From assembly GCA_017306415.1 (NCBI GenBank), contig JAFKIL010000001.1, positions 186,001 to 250,000 of the forward strand: a DNA stretch of 64,000 nt, written 5' to 3'. The notes beneath the pieces were generated by a model. It ran no database searches. It was not told the origin of the DNA and saw only the letters and a list, made by a program, of their open reading frames with translations. The translations under genes were made by a program, and so were the position numbers. Of this stretch, positions 1 to 8,132 are shown in pieces (position 1 is the first letter of the stretch; each line of letters starts with the position of its first letter). Origin of the DNA: Microbacterium sp. Its GTDB lineage: Bacteria > Actinomycetota > Actinomycetes > Actinomycetales > Microbacteriaceae.

Positions 1-916
1 GCATCACCACGGCGGTCATGGCGGCGACGAGGAGCATGGCCAGCACCATGTGGATGTTCACGAGCAGAATGGGAAGGCCCGTCCGCGCCTGCCAGAGGCC
101 GACCCCTATCTGCGCGATCTCGACGAGGAGAAGAAGGCCGGCCCACCGTCGCAGGCGCTGAGTCGCCGGTGTCCGCCACGAGCCCGCGAACAGCACCACG
201 GTGAGCGCGAAGGTGGCGTAGGCGGGCCACGAGTGCACGTGCTCCATGAACCCCGGGTTCAGGCCGTTGCGAACGGCGTTCGCGTCTCCGGCGTGCGGGC
301 CCGAGCCGGTCACCAGGATGCCCACCACGACCGTGATCAGGACGAGTCCGCTCGTGACGTGCGCGAGGGCGGCATACCAGCCGGGCACCGCTCGCACCCG
401 CGGTCCCGGCGCGGCGTACACGCGGCTGACGAGCGCGGCGGCGATCGCCACCAGCGGCACCGACGCGAAGAAGTGGAGACCGACGACGTAGGGATTGAGA
501 TGCGTGAGGACGGTGATGCCGCCGATCACCGCCTGCAGCGGGATGTAGAGGCCGACCAGCAGCGCGAGCCAGAACAGGTCGCGGCGCTCGCGCCGCAGGC
601 GCAGGACGAGCAGGAAGGTCGCGATGGCCACGACGGCCAGGACGAAGGTGAGGGCGCGGTTCCCGAACTCGATGATGCTGTGGTAGCTCTGCTCGGGGGT
701 GGGCACGAACGAGCCGGCCGTGCACTGGGGCCACGTGGGACACCCGAGGCCGGACCCGGTGAGCCTGACCAGTCCGCCGGTGCCGACGATCCCGATCTGG
801 ACCACGAGGGTGGCCCACGCCGCCACGATGATGCGCCGGTCCACGCGGTTGGGGAGCCAGGTCCAGAACCGCCGCCAGATGCCGGGACGTGCGGGAGCGG
901 GGGTGTCCGCGGACAT
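1..916 (-). CDS. ctaA: Heme A synthase (CtaA/COX15 family), 3' end beyond window
   Basis: Integral membrane enzyme that oxidises the C8 methyl of heme O to give heme A for aa3-type cytochrome oxidase. The reading frame opens at ATG 914-916 (begins MSADTPAPARPG) and stays open to position 1, about 305 residues, so only the C-terminus is missing. The actinobacterial CtaA signature is visible: GSGLGCPTWPQC, then IIEFGNR carrying the conserved Glu, and several hydrophobic helices. A GGAGG Shine-Dalgarno lies 9 nt upstream, inside a small palindrome (924-937). It is divergent from the suf operon. SURF1 at 15.5 kb serves the same oxidase. Confidence 0.93.
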   Translation of the reverse strand, partial: MSADTPAPARPGIWRRFWTWLPNRVDRRIIVAAWATLVVQIGIVGTGGLVRLTGSGLGCPTWPQCTAGSFVPTPEQSYHSIIEFGNRALTFVLAVVAIATFLLVLRLRRERRDLFWLALLVGLYIPLQAVIGGITVLTHLNPYVVGLHFFASVPLVAIAAALVSRVYAAPGPRVRAVPGWYAALAHVTSGLVLITVVVGILVTGSGPHAGDANAVRNGLNPGFMEHVHSWPAYATFALTVVLFAGSWRTPATQRLRRWAGLLLLVEIAQIGVGLWQARTGLPILLVNIHMVLAMLLVAAMTAVVM

Positions 917-1165
917 GGAAGTCGCCTCCAAGGAGGCTCCCCGCTCGCGCCGGGAGCATCGAGTCGCCACCCGGCCGGCGGGCGGAGCCTGTAGAATCAA
1001 GGGGTTCGGGATGCGGCAGTTTCGCGCATCACTGACAGCTTAGGCGCGCGGATGCGCGTCGATTGATCGGGCCCGGAAAGCGGCATCCCCTCCAGAACTC
1101 CCGTGGAGGACACGGAATGCCGGGACGGATGACACCGTTGCGGCCCTCGAGGAGAGTGTGACGTC
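917..1165. promoter_or_regulatory. ctaA/suf divergent intergenic region
   Basis: This 249-bp gap separates ctaA from sufB. It holds a plus-strand -10-like TAGAAT at 992-997, which would give sufB a leader of about 160 nt. The leader contains a hairpin with a 6-bp stem (1089-1094 with 1104-1109). I see no recognisable SufR-type inverted repeat. The 14-bp palindrome 924-937 (GCCTCCAAGGAGGC) covers the ctaA ribosome-binding site. sufB itself has a GAGGAG Shine-Dalgarno at 1149-1154. Confidence 0.4.
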
Positions 1166-2584
1166 ATGTCCGATGTGCTGATCGACCGGCCGGAGCTGGA
1201 AGGACTCGGAGTCTACGAGTTCGGCTGGCACGATGCGGATGCCGCGGGGGCCAGCGCGAGGCGCGGGCTGAGCGAGGCCGTGGTGCGCGACATCTCCGCG
1301 CTCAAGAGCGAGCCCGACTGGATGCTGAAGAACCGGCTCAAGGGGCTGCAGCTCTTCGAACGCAAGCCCATGCCCACGTGGGGAGCCGATCTCAGCGAGA
1401 TCGACTTCGAGAACATCAAGTATTTCGTCCGCTCCACCGAGAAGCAGGCGCAGTCGTGGGAGGACCTCCCCGAGGAGATCCGCAACACATACGAGAAGCT
1501 CGGCATCCCTGAGGCGGAGCGTCAGCGACTGGTGGCCGGCGTCGCGGCGCAGTACGAGTCCGAGGTCGTCTACCACCAGATCCGCGAGGACCTCGAGGCC
1601 CAGGGCGTCATCTTCATGGACACCGACACGGCCCTGCGCGAGCACCCGGAGTTCTTCGAGGAGTACTTCGGCACGGTCATCCCCGCCGGTGACAACAAGT
1701 TCGCGGCTCTGAACACGGCGGTGTGGTCCGGCGGCTCGTTCGTCTACGTGCCGAAGGGCGTGCACGTCGAGATCCCGTTGCAGGCGTACTTCCGCATCAA
1801 CACCGAGAACATGGGGCAGTTCGAGCGGACGCTGATCATCGCCGACGAGGACTCCTACATCCACTACATCGAGGGCTGCACGGCGCCGATCTACAAGTCG
1901 GACTCGCTGCACTCGGCGGTCGTCGAGATCATCGTCAAGAAGAACGCCCGCGTGCGCTACACGACGATCCAGAACTGGTCGAACAACGTGTACAACCTCG
2001 TCACGAAGCGTGCCATCGCCCACGAGGGCGCCACGATGGAGTGGGTCGACGGCAACATCGGCTCGAAGGTGACGATGAAGTACCCGTCGATCTTCCTCGT
2101 CGGAGAGCACGCCAAGGGCGAGACGCTGTCCGTCGCGTTCGCCGGCCCCGGCCAGCATCAGGACGCCGGCGCCAAGATGATCCACATGGCCCCCTACACG
2201 CAGTCGTCGATCGTCTCGAAGTCGATCGCGCGCGGCGGCGGACGCGCGGGGTACCGCGGCGAGGTGCGGGTCGAGCCCAACGCCCACCACTCCGCCAACA
2301 CGGTGCGCTGCGATGCGCTGCTGGTCGACACGATCTCGCGGTCCGACACCTACCCCGCGATCGACATCCGCGTCGACGACGTGCAGCTCGGCCACGAGGC
2401 CACGGTCTCCAAGGTGAGCGAGGAGCAGCTGTTCTACCTGCAGTCGCGCGGCATGCCCGAGGACGAGGCGATGGCGATGATCGTCCGTGGCTTCATCGAG
2501 CCGATCGCGCGGGAACTGCCCATGGAATACGCCCTCGAGTTGAACAAGCTCATCGAGATGGGCATGGAAGGATCTGTCGGCTAG
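1166..2584 (+). CDS. sufB: Fe-S cluster assembly scaffold SufB
   Basis: Core subunit of the SufBCD scaffold, on which Fe-S clusters are built in the cytoplasm. 472 residues, normal for the family, with the beta-helical SufB/D domain in the C-terminal two thirds. Cysteines that could serve the scaffold are Cys238 ([10 protein letters not shown]) and Cys382 (NTVRCDAL). ATG 1166 follows a GAGGAG Shine-Dalgarno. It heads a tight operon: its TAG stop shares one base with the sufD GTG start. No sufR-type regulator gene precedes it here. Confidence 0.97.
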   Translation: MSDVLIDRPELEGLGVYEFGWHDADAAGASARRGLSEAVVRDISALKSEPDWMLKNRLKGLQLFERKPMPTWGADLSEIDFENIKYFVRSTEKQAQSWEDLPEEIRNTYEKLGIPEAERQRLVAGVAAQYESEVVYHQIREDLEAQGVIFMDTDTALREHPEFFEEYFGTVIPAGDNKFAALNTAVWSGGSFVYVPKGVHVEIPLQAYFRINTENMGQFERTLIIADEDSYIHYIEGCTAPIYKSDSLHSAVVEIIVKKNARVRYTTIQNWSNNVYNLVTKRAIAHEGATMEWVDGNIGSKVTMKYPSIFLVGEHAKGETLSVAFAGPGQHQDAGAKMIHMAPYTQSSIVSKSIARGGGRAGYRGEVRVEPNAHHSANTVRCDALLVDTISRSDTYPAIDIRVDDVQLGHEATVSKVSEEQLFYLQSRGMPEDEAMAMIVRGFIEPIARELPMEYALELNKLIEMGMEGSVG

Positions 2585-3798
2585 TGGCGGCAACGACTTC
2601 GGCGTCCGCGACGGCGCCCTCTACGACAGTGCCCGGCGCGAAGGCGCACACGGACGGCGCGTGGTCGGTCATCCCGGTCCAGACACGCTCCGAGCGCCTG
2701 CGCTCGTACGACCCGGCGGCGTTCGACCGGCCCACGGGTCGCGAGGTGGCGTGGAAGCACACGCCGGTCGACCGCCTGGGCGATCTCTTCGACGGGGCCG
2801 ACGCCGACGCGGATGCGATCGTGGTGCGTGTCTCGAGCGCCGACGCGCCGACCCTGGCGGTCGGCGCCTCGCCTCGCGGCAACGCGTTCGAGCCGGAGGA
2901 TCTGCCGAGCGCGATCGCATGGACGAAGGTGGATGCGGCGCGCCACATCGTCGTAGAGGGCGAACGCGACGAGCCCGTCGTCGTGACGGTGGAGGGCCAC
3001 GGGGGCATCGCCTACGAGCACCTCGTCATCGAGGCCAAGCCGTTCGCGAAGGGCACCGTGCTGCTGCGCCACAGCGGAACCGCCGAGCTCGCCCAGAACG
3101 TCGAGATCGTCGTCGCCGACGGGGCCCACCTCGAGGTCGTCACGGTCCAGGACTGGGCCGCCGACGCCGTGCACGTCGCATCCCACCAGGCGGTCGTGCA
3201 CCGGGACGCCACGCTGCGGCACGTCGTGGTGAGCTTCGGCGGCGCCGTAGTACGGGTGAACCCGAGCGTGCGGCTCGCCGGCACCGGCTCGCACGCAGAG
3301 CTCTACGGCCTCAGCTATGCCGACGCCGGCCAGCACCTCGAGAGCCAGGTGTTCCTCTTCCACGAGGGCGCCGAGACCAGCGGCGACGTCCTTTACAAGG
3401 GTGCGTTGCAGGGCACCGGCGCTCGCAGCGTCTGGATCGGCGACGTCCTCATCGGCCCGCACGCCGTCGGGACCGACTCGTACGAGGCCAACCGCAACCT
3501 CGTGCTCACCGACGGCGCCCGCGCGGAGTCCATCCCGAACCTCGAGATCGAGACGGGCGACATCCGCGGCGCCGGTCACGCGAGCGCGACCGGGCGCTTC
3601 GACGACGAGCAGCTGTTCTACCTGCAGGCGCGCGGCATCCCGGAGTCCGAGGCGCGACGTCTCGTCGTCCTCGGCTTCCTCACGGAGATCGTGCAGCGCA
3701 TCGGTCTGCCCGAGCTGGAAGCCGAGCTGATCGCCGCCATCGAGCGCGAGCTCGCCGCGGGGATCGCGCTCATCGAGGGCGAGCGGGTCACGGCATGA
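2584..3798 (+). CDS. sufD: Fe-S cluster assembly protein SufD
   Basis: Partner of SufB in the SufBC2D complex, needed for iron acquisition during cluster assembly. 404 residues starting at GTG 2584, which overlaps the sufB stop by one base. The frame is open further upstream, but that stretch is the shadow of sufB. The C-terminal half matches the SufB/D fold; His332 in GAGHASATG sits where E. coli SufD has its functional histidine. The ending DDEQLFYLQARG closely mirrors Suf[12 protein letters not shown], showing the paralogy. Its stop overlaps the next ATG (ATGA). Confidence 0.95.
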   Translation: MAATTSASATAPSTTVPGAKAHTDGAWSVIPVQTRSERLRSYDPAAFDRPTGREVAWKHTPVDRLGDLFDGADADADAIVVRVSSADAPTLAVGASPRGNAFEPEDLPSAIAWTKVDAARHIVVEGERDEPVVVTVEGHGGIAYEHLVIEAKPFAKGTVLLRHSGTAELAQNVEIVVADGAHLEVVTVQDWAADAVHVASHQAVVHRDATLRHVVVSFGGAVVRVNPSVRLAGTGSHAELYGLSYADAGQHLESQVFLFHEGAETSGDVLYKGALQGTGARSVWIGDVLIGPHAVGTDSYEANRNLVLTDGARAESIPNLEIETGDIRGAGHASATGRFDDEQLFYLQARGIPESEARRLVVLGFLTEIVQRIGLPELEAELIAAIERELAAGIALIEGERVTA

Positions 3799-4121
3799 CC
3801 GCCACCCGTGTCTGCGCGCTCAGCGAGCTCGAACAGGACGCCGCGCACCGCGTCGAGGTGGACGGCGTCGCGATCGCGGTCGTCCTCGACTCCAGCGGTG
3901 AGGTCCACGCGATCGGCGACGTCTGCACCCACGGTGACATTTCCCTGTCCGAGGGATTCGTGGACGGCGACACGCTGGAGTGCTGGGCGCACGGTTCCGC
4001 GTTCTCGCTGCGCACCGGCAAGCCCCTCAACCTCCCCGCCTACGAACCCGTGCCCGTCTACGTCGTGACGATCGACGGTGACGACGTGCTCATCGACCCG
4101 AACCTGAAGAAGGAAGTCTGA
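3795..4121 (+). CDS. Rieske-type [2Fe-2S] ferredoxin in the suf operon
   Basis: Small (108 aa) Rieske ferredoxin of the non-heme oxygenase ferredoxin type. The cluster ligands are complete: Cys44-x-His46 and Cys63-x2-His66. ATG 3795 overlaps the sufD stop, and its own stop abuts the sufC ATG, so it is translationally coupled on both sides. No oxygenase gene is nearby. Its place inside suf suggests it supplies electrons for cluster assembly rather than acting with a dioxygenase; that role is inferred from position. Confidence 0.9.
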   Translation: MTATRVCALSELEQDAAHRVEVDGVAIAVVLDSSGEVHAIGDVCTHGDISLSEGFVDGDTLECWAHGSAFSLRTGKPLNLPAYEPVPVYVVTIDGDDVLIDPNLKKEV

Positions 4122-4913
4122 ATGTCTGTCCTCGAGATCCGCGACCTGCATGTGACGGTCGAGACGGACGCCGGAACGACCCCGATCCTGAACGGCGTGA
4201 CGCTGACCATCCGCACGGGTGAGACGCACGCCATCATGGGCCCCAACGGCTCCGGCAAGTCGACCCTCGCGTACACGATCGCCGGTCATCCGAAATACAC
4301 CGTGACCAGCGGCTCCATCCTGCTGGACGGCGAGGACGTGCTCGCGATGACGGTCGACGAGCGTGCCCGCGCCGGACTCTTCCTCGCGATGCAGTACCCG
4401 GTGGAGATCCCCGGCGTCACGGTCACGAACTTCCTGCGCACGGCCAAGACCGCCATCGACGGTGAGGCCCCCGCGATCCGCACGTGGAGCAAGGACGTCA
4501 AGGAGGCGATGACGAAGCTGCGGATGGATCCCAAGTTCGCGCAGCGCAACGTCAACGAGGGGTTCTCCGGCGGCGAGAAGAAGCGCCACGAGATCCTGCA
4601 GCTCGAGCTCCTCAAGCCGCGTATCGCGATCCTGGACGAGACGGATTCCGGTCTCGACGTCGACGCGCTGAAGATCGTCTCCGAGGGCGTGAACCGCGCG
4701 AAGGCGGAGTCCGACATCGGCGTCCTGCTCATCACGCACTACACGCGCATCCTCCGCTACATCCATCCCGACTTCGTTCACGTGCTCGTCGGTGGCCGCG
4801 TCGCCGAGGAGGGCGGACCGGAGCTCGCTGACCGTCTCGAGAACGAGGGCTACGACCGCTACCTCGACGGTGCAGAGTCGGCCGCCGAGCCCGCGGTCGG
4901 GGCCGACGCGTAG
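4122..4913 (+). CDS. sufC: Fe-S assembly ATPase SufC
   Basis: ABC-type ATPase that powers conformational change in SufBCD. 263 aa. Walker A GPNGSGKST spans residues 40-48; the signature is FSGGEKKR and Walker B is IAILDETDSGLD, where the Asp replacing the usual second residue after LDE is typical of SufC. ATG 4122 follows directly on the ferredoxin stop. Its TAG stop at 4911-4913 doubles as the first three bases of a -10 hexamer for the next gene. Confidence 0.97.
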   Translation: MSVLEIRDLHVTVETDAGTTPILNGVTLTIRTGETHAIMGPNGSGKSTLAYTIAGHPKYTVTSGSILLDGEDVLAMTVDERARAGLFLAMQYPVEIPGVTVTNFLRTAKTAIDGEAPAIRTWSKDVKEAMTKLRMDPKFAQRNVNEGFSGGEKKRHEILQLELLKPRIAILDETDSGLDVDALKIVSEGVNRAKAESDIGVLLITHYTRILRYIHPDFVHVLVGGRVAEEGGPELADRLENEGYDRYLDGAESAAEPAVGADA

Positions 4914-4916
4914 ACT
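4911..4916 (+). promoter_or_regulatory. -10 hexamer TAGACT for the DUF59 gene
   Basis: TAGACT ends 6 nt before ATG 4923, and no Shine-Dalgarno lies between, so the transcript is probably leaderless. TAG 4911-4913 is also the sufC stop codon. No clear -35 is visible. Confidence 0.5.
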
Positions 4917-4922
4917 CGTAGC

Positions 4923-5252
4923 ATGACCGCGACGCTCACCCCCGAGAAGTTCGACGAGGTCACCGAAGCCCTCAAGGACGTCATGGATCCCGAGCTGGGG
5001 ATCAACGTGGTCGACCTCGGCCTCATCTACGACCTGGCGTGGGACGACGAGAACGACGCCCTGGTGATCCACATGACGCTGACGTCGGCCGGCTGCCCGC
5101 TCACCGATGTGCTCGAGGAGCAGACCGCGCAGGCGCTCGACGAGGTCGTGGAGCGCTTCCGCATCAACTGGGTGTGGATGCCGCCCTGGGGTCCGGAGCG
5201 GATCACGGACGACGGCCGCGACATGATGCGCGCCCTCGGCTTCGCCATCTGA
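4923..5252 (+). CDS. DUF59/MIP18-family Fe-S assembly factor (SufT-like)
   Basis: 109-aa protein of the metal-sulfur cluster biosynthetic family (SufT/PaaD-like), which helps mature Fe-S proteins. Landmarks are VMDPELGINVVDLGLIYDL near residues 19-37, and the conserved Cys in TSAGCPLTD. It lies 9 bp after sufC with its own likely promoter, so it may be transcribed both with suf and alone. The family and suf context agree; the exact client is unknown. Confidence 0.88.
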   Translation: MTATLTPEKFDEVTEALKDVMDPELGINVVDLGLIYDLAWDDENDALVIHMTLTSAGCPLTDVLEEQTAQALDEVVERFRINWVWMPPWGPERITDDGRDMMRALGFAI

Positions 5253-5306
5253 GCCGCCCGAGTGACGATCGGTGACGGCGCGCCACTCGCGATCGGTCTG
5301 CATCGG

Positions 5307-5312
5307 TAGTGT
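5307..5312 (+). promoter_or_regulatory. -10 hexamer TAGTGT for the MalY-type gene
   Basis: TAGTGT is followed by six bases (CGAAGG) and then GTG 5319. The AGG is too close to the start to be a working Shine-Dalgarno. Confidence 0.45.
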
Positions 5313-5318
5313 CGAAGG

Positions 5319-6482
5319 GTGAGCGCCGTCCCTCTTGAAGCATTGCCCCTCGACGTGCTGCGAGAGCGGTCGAGCACGAAGTGGCGCTCCTACGGTCCGG
5401 ACGTCCTTCCGATGTTCGTGGCCGAGACCGACTTCCCGCTGGCACCGGCCATCACACGCGCGCTGGCCCGTGCGGTCGAGCTCGGGGATACCGGATACAC
5501 GCCGCCGAACCCGGGCGTGCGGGAGGCGTTCGTGGGATTCGCCGAGCGGAAATGGGACTGGCGGATCGACCCGTCCCACGTGTTCTGGACGGCGGACGTG
5601 ATGGTGGGGGTGGTCGAGATCCTCCGGCGGGTCATCGCTCCCGGCGATCGCGTCGTGGTGATGCCACCGGTGTACCCGCCCTTCTACGACACCGTCGTGG
5701 AGGCGGGAGGCGTGGTCGAGCGCGTCCCGCTGCGGTTCGACGGCGCGGGATGGGACATCGACATCGAGGCGGTGGGCAGGGCTCTCGCGGCGGGCGCCCG
5801 CGCGGTGCTGCTGTGCAACCCGCAGAACCCTACGGGGACGACACATTCCGCCGCGGCGCTCGCGGCGCTGGCGGACATGGCGGAGCGGTTCGGCGCGGCC
5901 GTCGTCAGCGACGAGATCCACGCGCCGCTCACCTACAGCCGTGGAGGGTTCACGCCCTTCCTCACCGCCTCCGCGTCGGCCAGGCGCGTCGGCTACGCAG
6001 TCACCAGCGCCAGCAAGACCTTCAACCTCGCGGGCCTCAAGTGCGCCGTCATGATCGGCGGGGGAGAGGCGCAGGCGCATCTCCTGCGGTCGCTGCCGTC
6101 CGAGGTCGAGTGGCGCACGGGATTGTTCGGTGCGCTGGCGAACGTCGCAGCCTTCGCTCCCGAGAGTCAGGGCTGGCTCGACGGATTGCTCGCCGCGCTC
6201 GAGATCAACCGATCCCTGCTGGCGGACCTGCTCGCCGAGCACCTGCCAGCGGCCCGGTACCTCCCTCCGCAGGCGGGATACCTCGCGTGGGTCGACGTGT
6301 CCGCCTATGGATGGGGCGACGATCCGGCGCGGCGGATCCTGAAGGAGGCGAAGGTGGCGCTGCATCACGGGCCCCTCTTCGGCAGTGAGGGCATCGGTCA
6401 CGTCCGCATCAACTTCGGGTGCGCTCCCGACGTCCTGCGCGACGCCGTGCAGCGCCTCGGGGCGCTCGCCGCGTCGTCGTGA
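5319..6482 (+). CDS. MalY/PatB-type PLP-dependent C-S lyase (aminotransferase fold)
   Basis: Fold-type I PLP enzyme, 387 aa, of the MalY/PatB group, which cleaves C-S bonds of cystathionine or cysteine conjugates (beta-lyase) in the cytoplasm. The PLP lysine is Lys233 in SASKTFNLAGLK. Other family marks are CNPQNPTG and VVSDEIHAPL, which holds the PLP-nitrogen Asp. It starts at GTG 5319. Placement just after suf, which here has no cysteine desulfurase gene, makes a sulfur-supply role tempting but unproven; cystathionine beta-lyase is the conservative call. Confidence 0.85.
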   Translation: MSAVPLEALPLDVLRERSSTKWRSYGPDVLPMFVAETDFPLAPAITRALARAVELGDTGYTPPNPGVREAFVGFAERKWDWRIDPSHVFWTADVMVGVVEILRRVIAPGDRVVVMPPVYPPFYDTVVEAGGVVERVPLRFDGAGWDIDIEAVGRALAAGARAVLLCNPQNPTGTTHSAAALAALADMAERFGAAVVSDEIHAPLTYSRGGFTPFLTASASARRVGYAVTSASKTFNLAGLKCAVMIGGGEAQAHLLRSLPSEVEWRTGLFGALANVAAFAPESQGWLDGLLAALEINRSLLADLLAEHLPAARYLPPQAGYLAWVDVSAYGWGDDPARRILKEAKVALHHGPLFGSEGIGHVRINFGCAPDVLRDAVQRLGALAASS

Positions 6483-7864
6483 GCGAGTCGGCGGCGACGC
6501 GTCCGGAGACGATCTGGAGCGCCCGCCATGCGTGGGTGACGGCGGGCTCGGTCGCGCTGATCTTCCTCGCGGCGCTGCAATCTCTCGCCGTGACGACCGT
6601 GATGCCGGTCGTGAGCGCGGACCTCGGCGGCGCGGCACTGTACGCCGTGGCGTTCTCCGGCACGTTGGCCACGAGTGTGATCGGGATGGTCGTCGTCGGC
6701 GCCTGGAGCGATCGTACGGGGCCGGTCGCCCCTCTCACCGCGGCTGTGGCGCTGTTCGTGGTCGGTCTGGTGATCGCCGGACTCGCGCCGACGATGCCGG
6801 TGCTCGTCGCGGGTCGCCTCGTCCAGGGCCTCGGCACCGGCGGACAGGTGGTCGCGCTGTACGTCGTGACCGCGCGCGTCTATCCGCCTTCCCTGCACGG
6901 ACGCGTCTTCGCAGCCTTCTCGGCGGCCTGGGTCGTCCCCTCGCTGATCGGCCCCTTCCTCGCGGGCGCGGTGGCGGAGTTCCTGCATTGGCGCTGGGTC
7001 TTCCTCGGGGTGGCGGTGCTGACGGCCGCGGCCTTCGCCATGGTCGCGCTGCGACTGCGGGGCATCCCCCTTCGCACGGATCACCCCGCGACCGGACCCA
7101 TCGGGATACGCATGCTGTGCGCCGTGCTGGTCGCGATCGGCGGGGTGACGACGAGTCTCGCGGGGGAGTTCCCGGTTCCGGCATGGCTCGTCGTCCTCGT
7201 CTCGCTCATCGTGATCGTGCTGGCGCTGCGCCCGCTGCTGCCGAAGCGCACCCTGGTCGCGGCGCGCGGGCTCCCCAGTGTCGTCCTCATGCGCGGATTC
7301 ATCGCGGGAGCCCTGTTCGGGGCCGAGATCTACGTCCCGTATCTGCTCATCGAACGCGACGGATTCCCGCCGACGCTGGCGGGACTCGGCCTCACGGCGG
7401 CGGCGATCGCGTGGGCCGTCGCGGCCGACATCTCGGGACGCGTCGGCGACAGGCTGGGCAACGCGCGGATCTCCGTGCTCGGGGCGGCGCAGCTGTTCAC
7501 CGCCGCGGTGGTGGTCGGCGCCGCAGCTCTCCTGCACCTGCACCCGATCGTGGTCATCGTGGGCTGGGCGTTCGCGGGCGGCGGCATGGGACTCATGTAC
7601 CCCCGCCTGACCGTCCTCACCCTGGCCTACTCGACGTCGCGGGATCAGGGGTTCAACTCCTCCGCGCTCTCGATCTTCGACGCGATCGGCTCCACGGTGG
7701 TGATCGCGGTGATGGGTCTCGTGTTCACCGCTCTCGCCGGTGGCCCGGCCGCGTTTCCGGCGGTGTTCGGGATCGCGGCAGCGCTCGCTGTGGCGGCTCT
7801 CGTCCCCGGTCTGCGGCTGGGCCACGCCCGCGAGACGGGCCAGGCCCGAGCGCCTATCGTGTGA
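6479..7864 (+). CDS. Major facilitator superfamily transporter
   Basis: 461-aa polytopic membrane protein with roughly 12-14 hydrophobic segments, starting at GTG 6479, which overlaps the stop of the upstream lyase. The N-terminal half carries the MFS pattern (GAWSDRTGPV after helix 2, AGRLVQGLGTGGQ in helix 4), resembling drug-efflux permeases. The frame is open upstream of 6479, but that is coding sequence of the lyase. Substrate cannot be told. The two-gene overlap and a third overlapping gene suggest one transcription unit. Confidence 0.85.
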   Translation: MSESAATRPETIWSARHAWVTAGSVALIFLAALQSLAVTTVMPVVSADLGGAALYAVAFSGTLATSVIGMVVVGAWSDRTGPVAPLTAAVALFVVGLVIAGLAPTMPVLVAGRLVQGLGTGGQVVALYVVTARVYPPSLHGRVFAAFSAAWVVPSLIGPFLAGAVAEFLHWRWVFLGVAVLTAAAFAMVALRLRGIPLRTDHPATGPIGIRMLCAVLVAIGGVTTSLAGEFPVPAWLVVLVSLIVIVLALRPLLPKRTLVAARGLPSVVLMRGFIAGALFGAEIYVPYLLIERDGFPPTLAGLGLTAAAIAWAVAADISGRVGDRLGNARISVLGAAQLFTAAVVVGAAALLHLHPIVVIVGWAFAGGGMGLMYPRLTVLTLAYSTSRDQGFNSSALSIFDAIGSTVVIAVMGLVFTALAGGPAAFPAVFGIAAALAVAALVPGLRLGHARETGQARAPIV

Positions 7865-8085
7865 TCGTGCGACGTCAGCCTCTGGACTCCCGCGTTCTGC
7901 GGTCGGCCGGATACGACCCGGCCACCGCGCAGTTGGAGATCGAGTTCCACAGCGGCGATGTCTATCGGTACTACGCCGTTCCGCCGTCGGTGTTCCGGGA
8001 GCTCTCCGAGGCGGCCAGCCCCGGCGCGTTCTTCAATCGCCGCATCAGCGGTCGCTATCCCACCCGTCAGCAGTACGACGGATGA
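7861..8085 (+). CDS. KTSC domain protein
   Basis: 74-aa free-standing KTSC domain (named after the lysyl-tRNA synthetase C-terminal extension). The family pattern is visible: SAGYDPATAQLEIEFHSG, YRYYAVPPSVF and SPGAFFNRRISGRYP. The first start, GTG 7861, overlaps the MFS stop; GTG 7867 two codons on is equally possible. Function of lone KTSC domains is not established. It ends about 24 bp before the iron-regulated promoter of the siderophore operon. Confidence 0.8.
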   Translation: MIVRRQPLDSRVLRSAGYDPATAQLEIEFHSGDVYRYYAVPPSVFRELSEAASPGAFFNRRISGRYPTRQQYDG

Positions 8086-8095
8086 CGTGAACGAC

Positions 8096-8125
8096 TTGGT
8101 GACCCAAGTTAGGCAAGGGTAGCCT
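8096..8125 (+). promoter_or_regulatory. Promoter of the siderophore uptake operon
   Basis: -35 TTGGTG (8096-8101), an 18-bp spacer and -10 TAGCCT (8120-8125). The predicted transcription start falls at or next to ATG 8133, and no Shine-Dalgarno precedes the ATG, so the mRNA should be leaderless. The -10 lies inside the DtxR-type box. Confidence 0.65.
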
Positions 8126-8127
8126 AA
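8109..8127 (+). promoter_or_regulatory. DtxR/IdeR-type iron box
   Basis: TTAGGCAAGGGTAGCCTAA is a 19-bp interrupted palindrome that matches the known DtxR/IdeR consensus TTAGGTTAGGCTAACCTAA closely, with both outer TTAGG/CCTAA arms exact. It overlaps the -10 and ends 5 bp before the start codon. Iron-loaded repressor bound here would block RNA polymerase. Confidence 0.88.
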
Positions 8128-8132
8128 GTTGC

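Noticed and set aside
3618..6638. Minus-strand open frame of about 1000 codons opposite sufD-sufC and the C-S lyase
   Set aside because: Shadow frame: no motifs, low-complexity Arg-rich translation, and complete overlap with conserved plus-strand genes.
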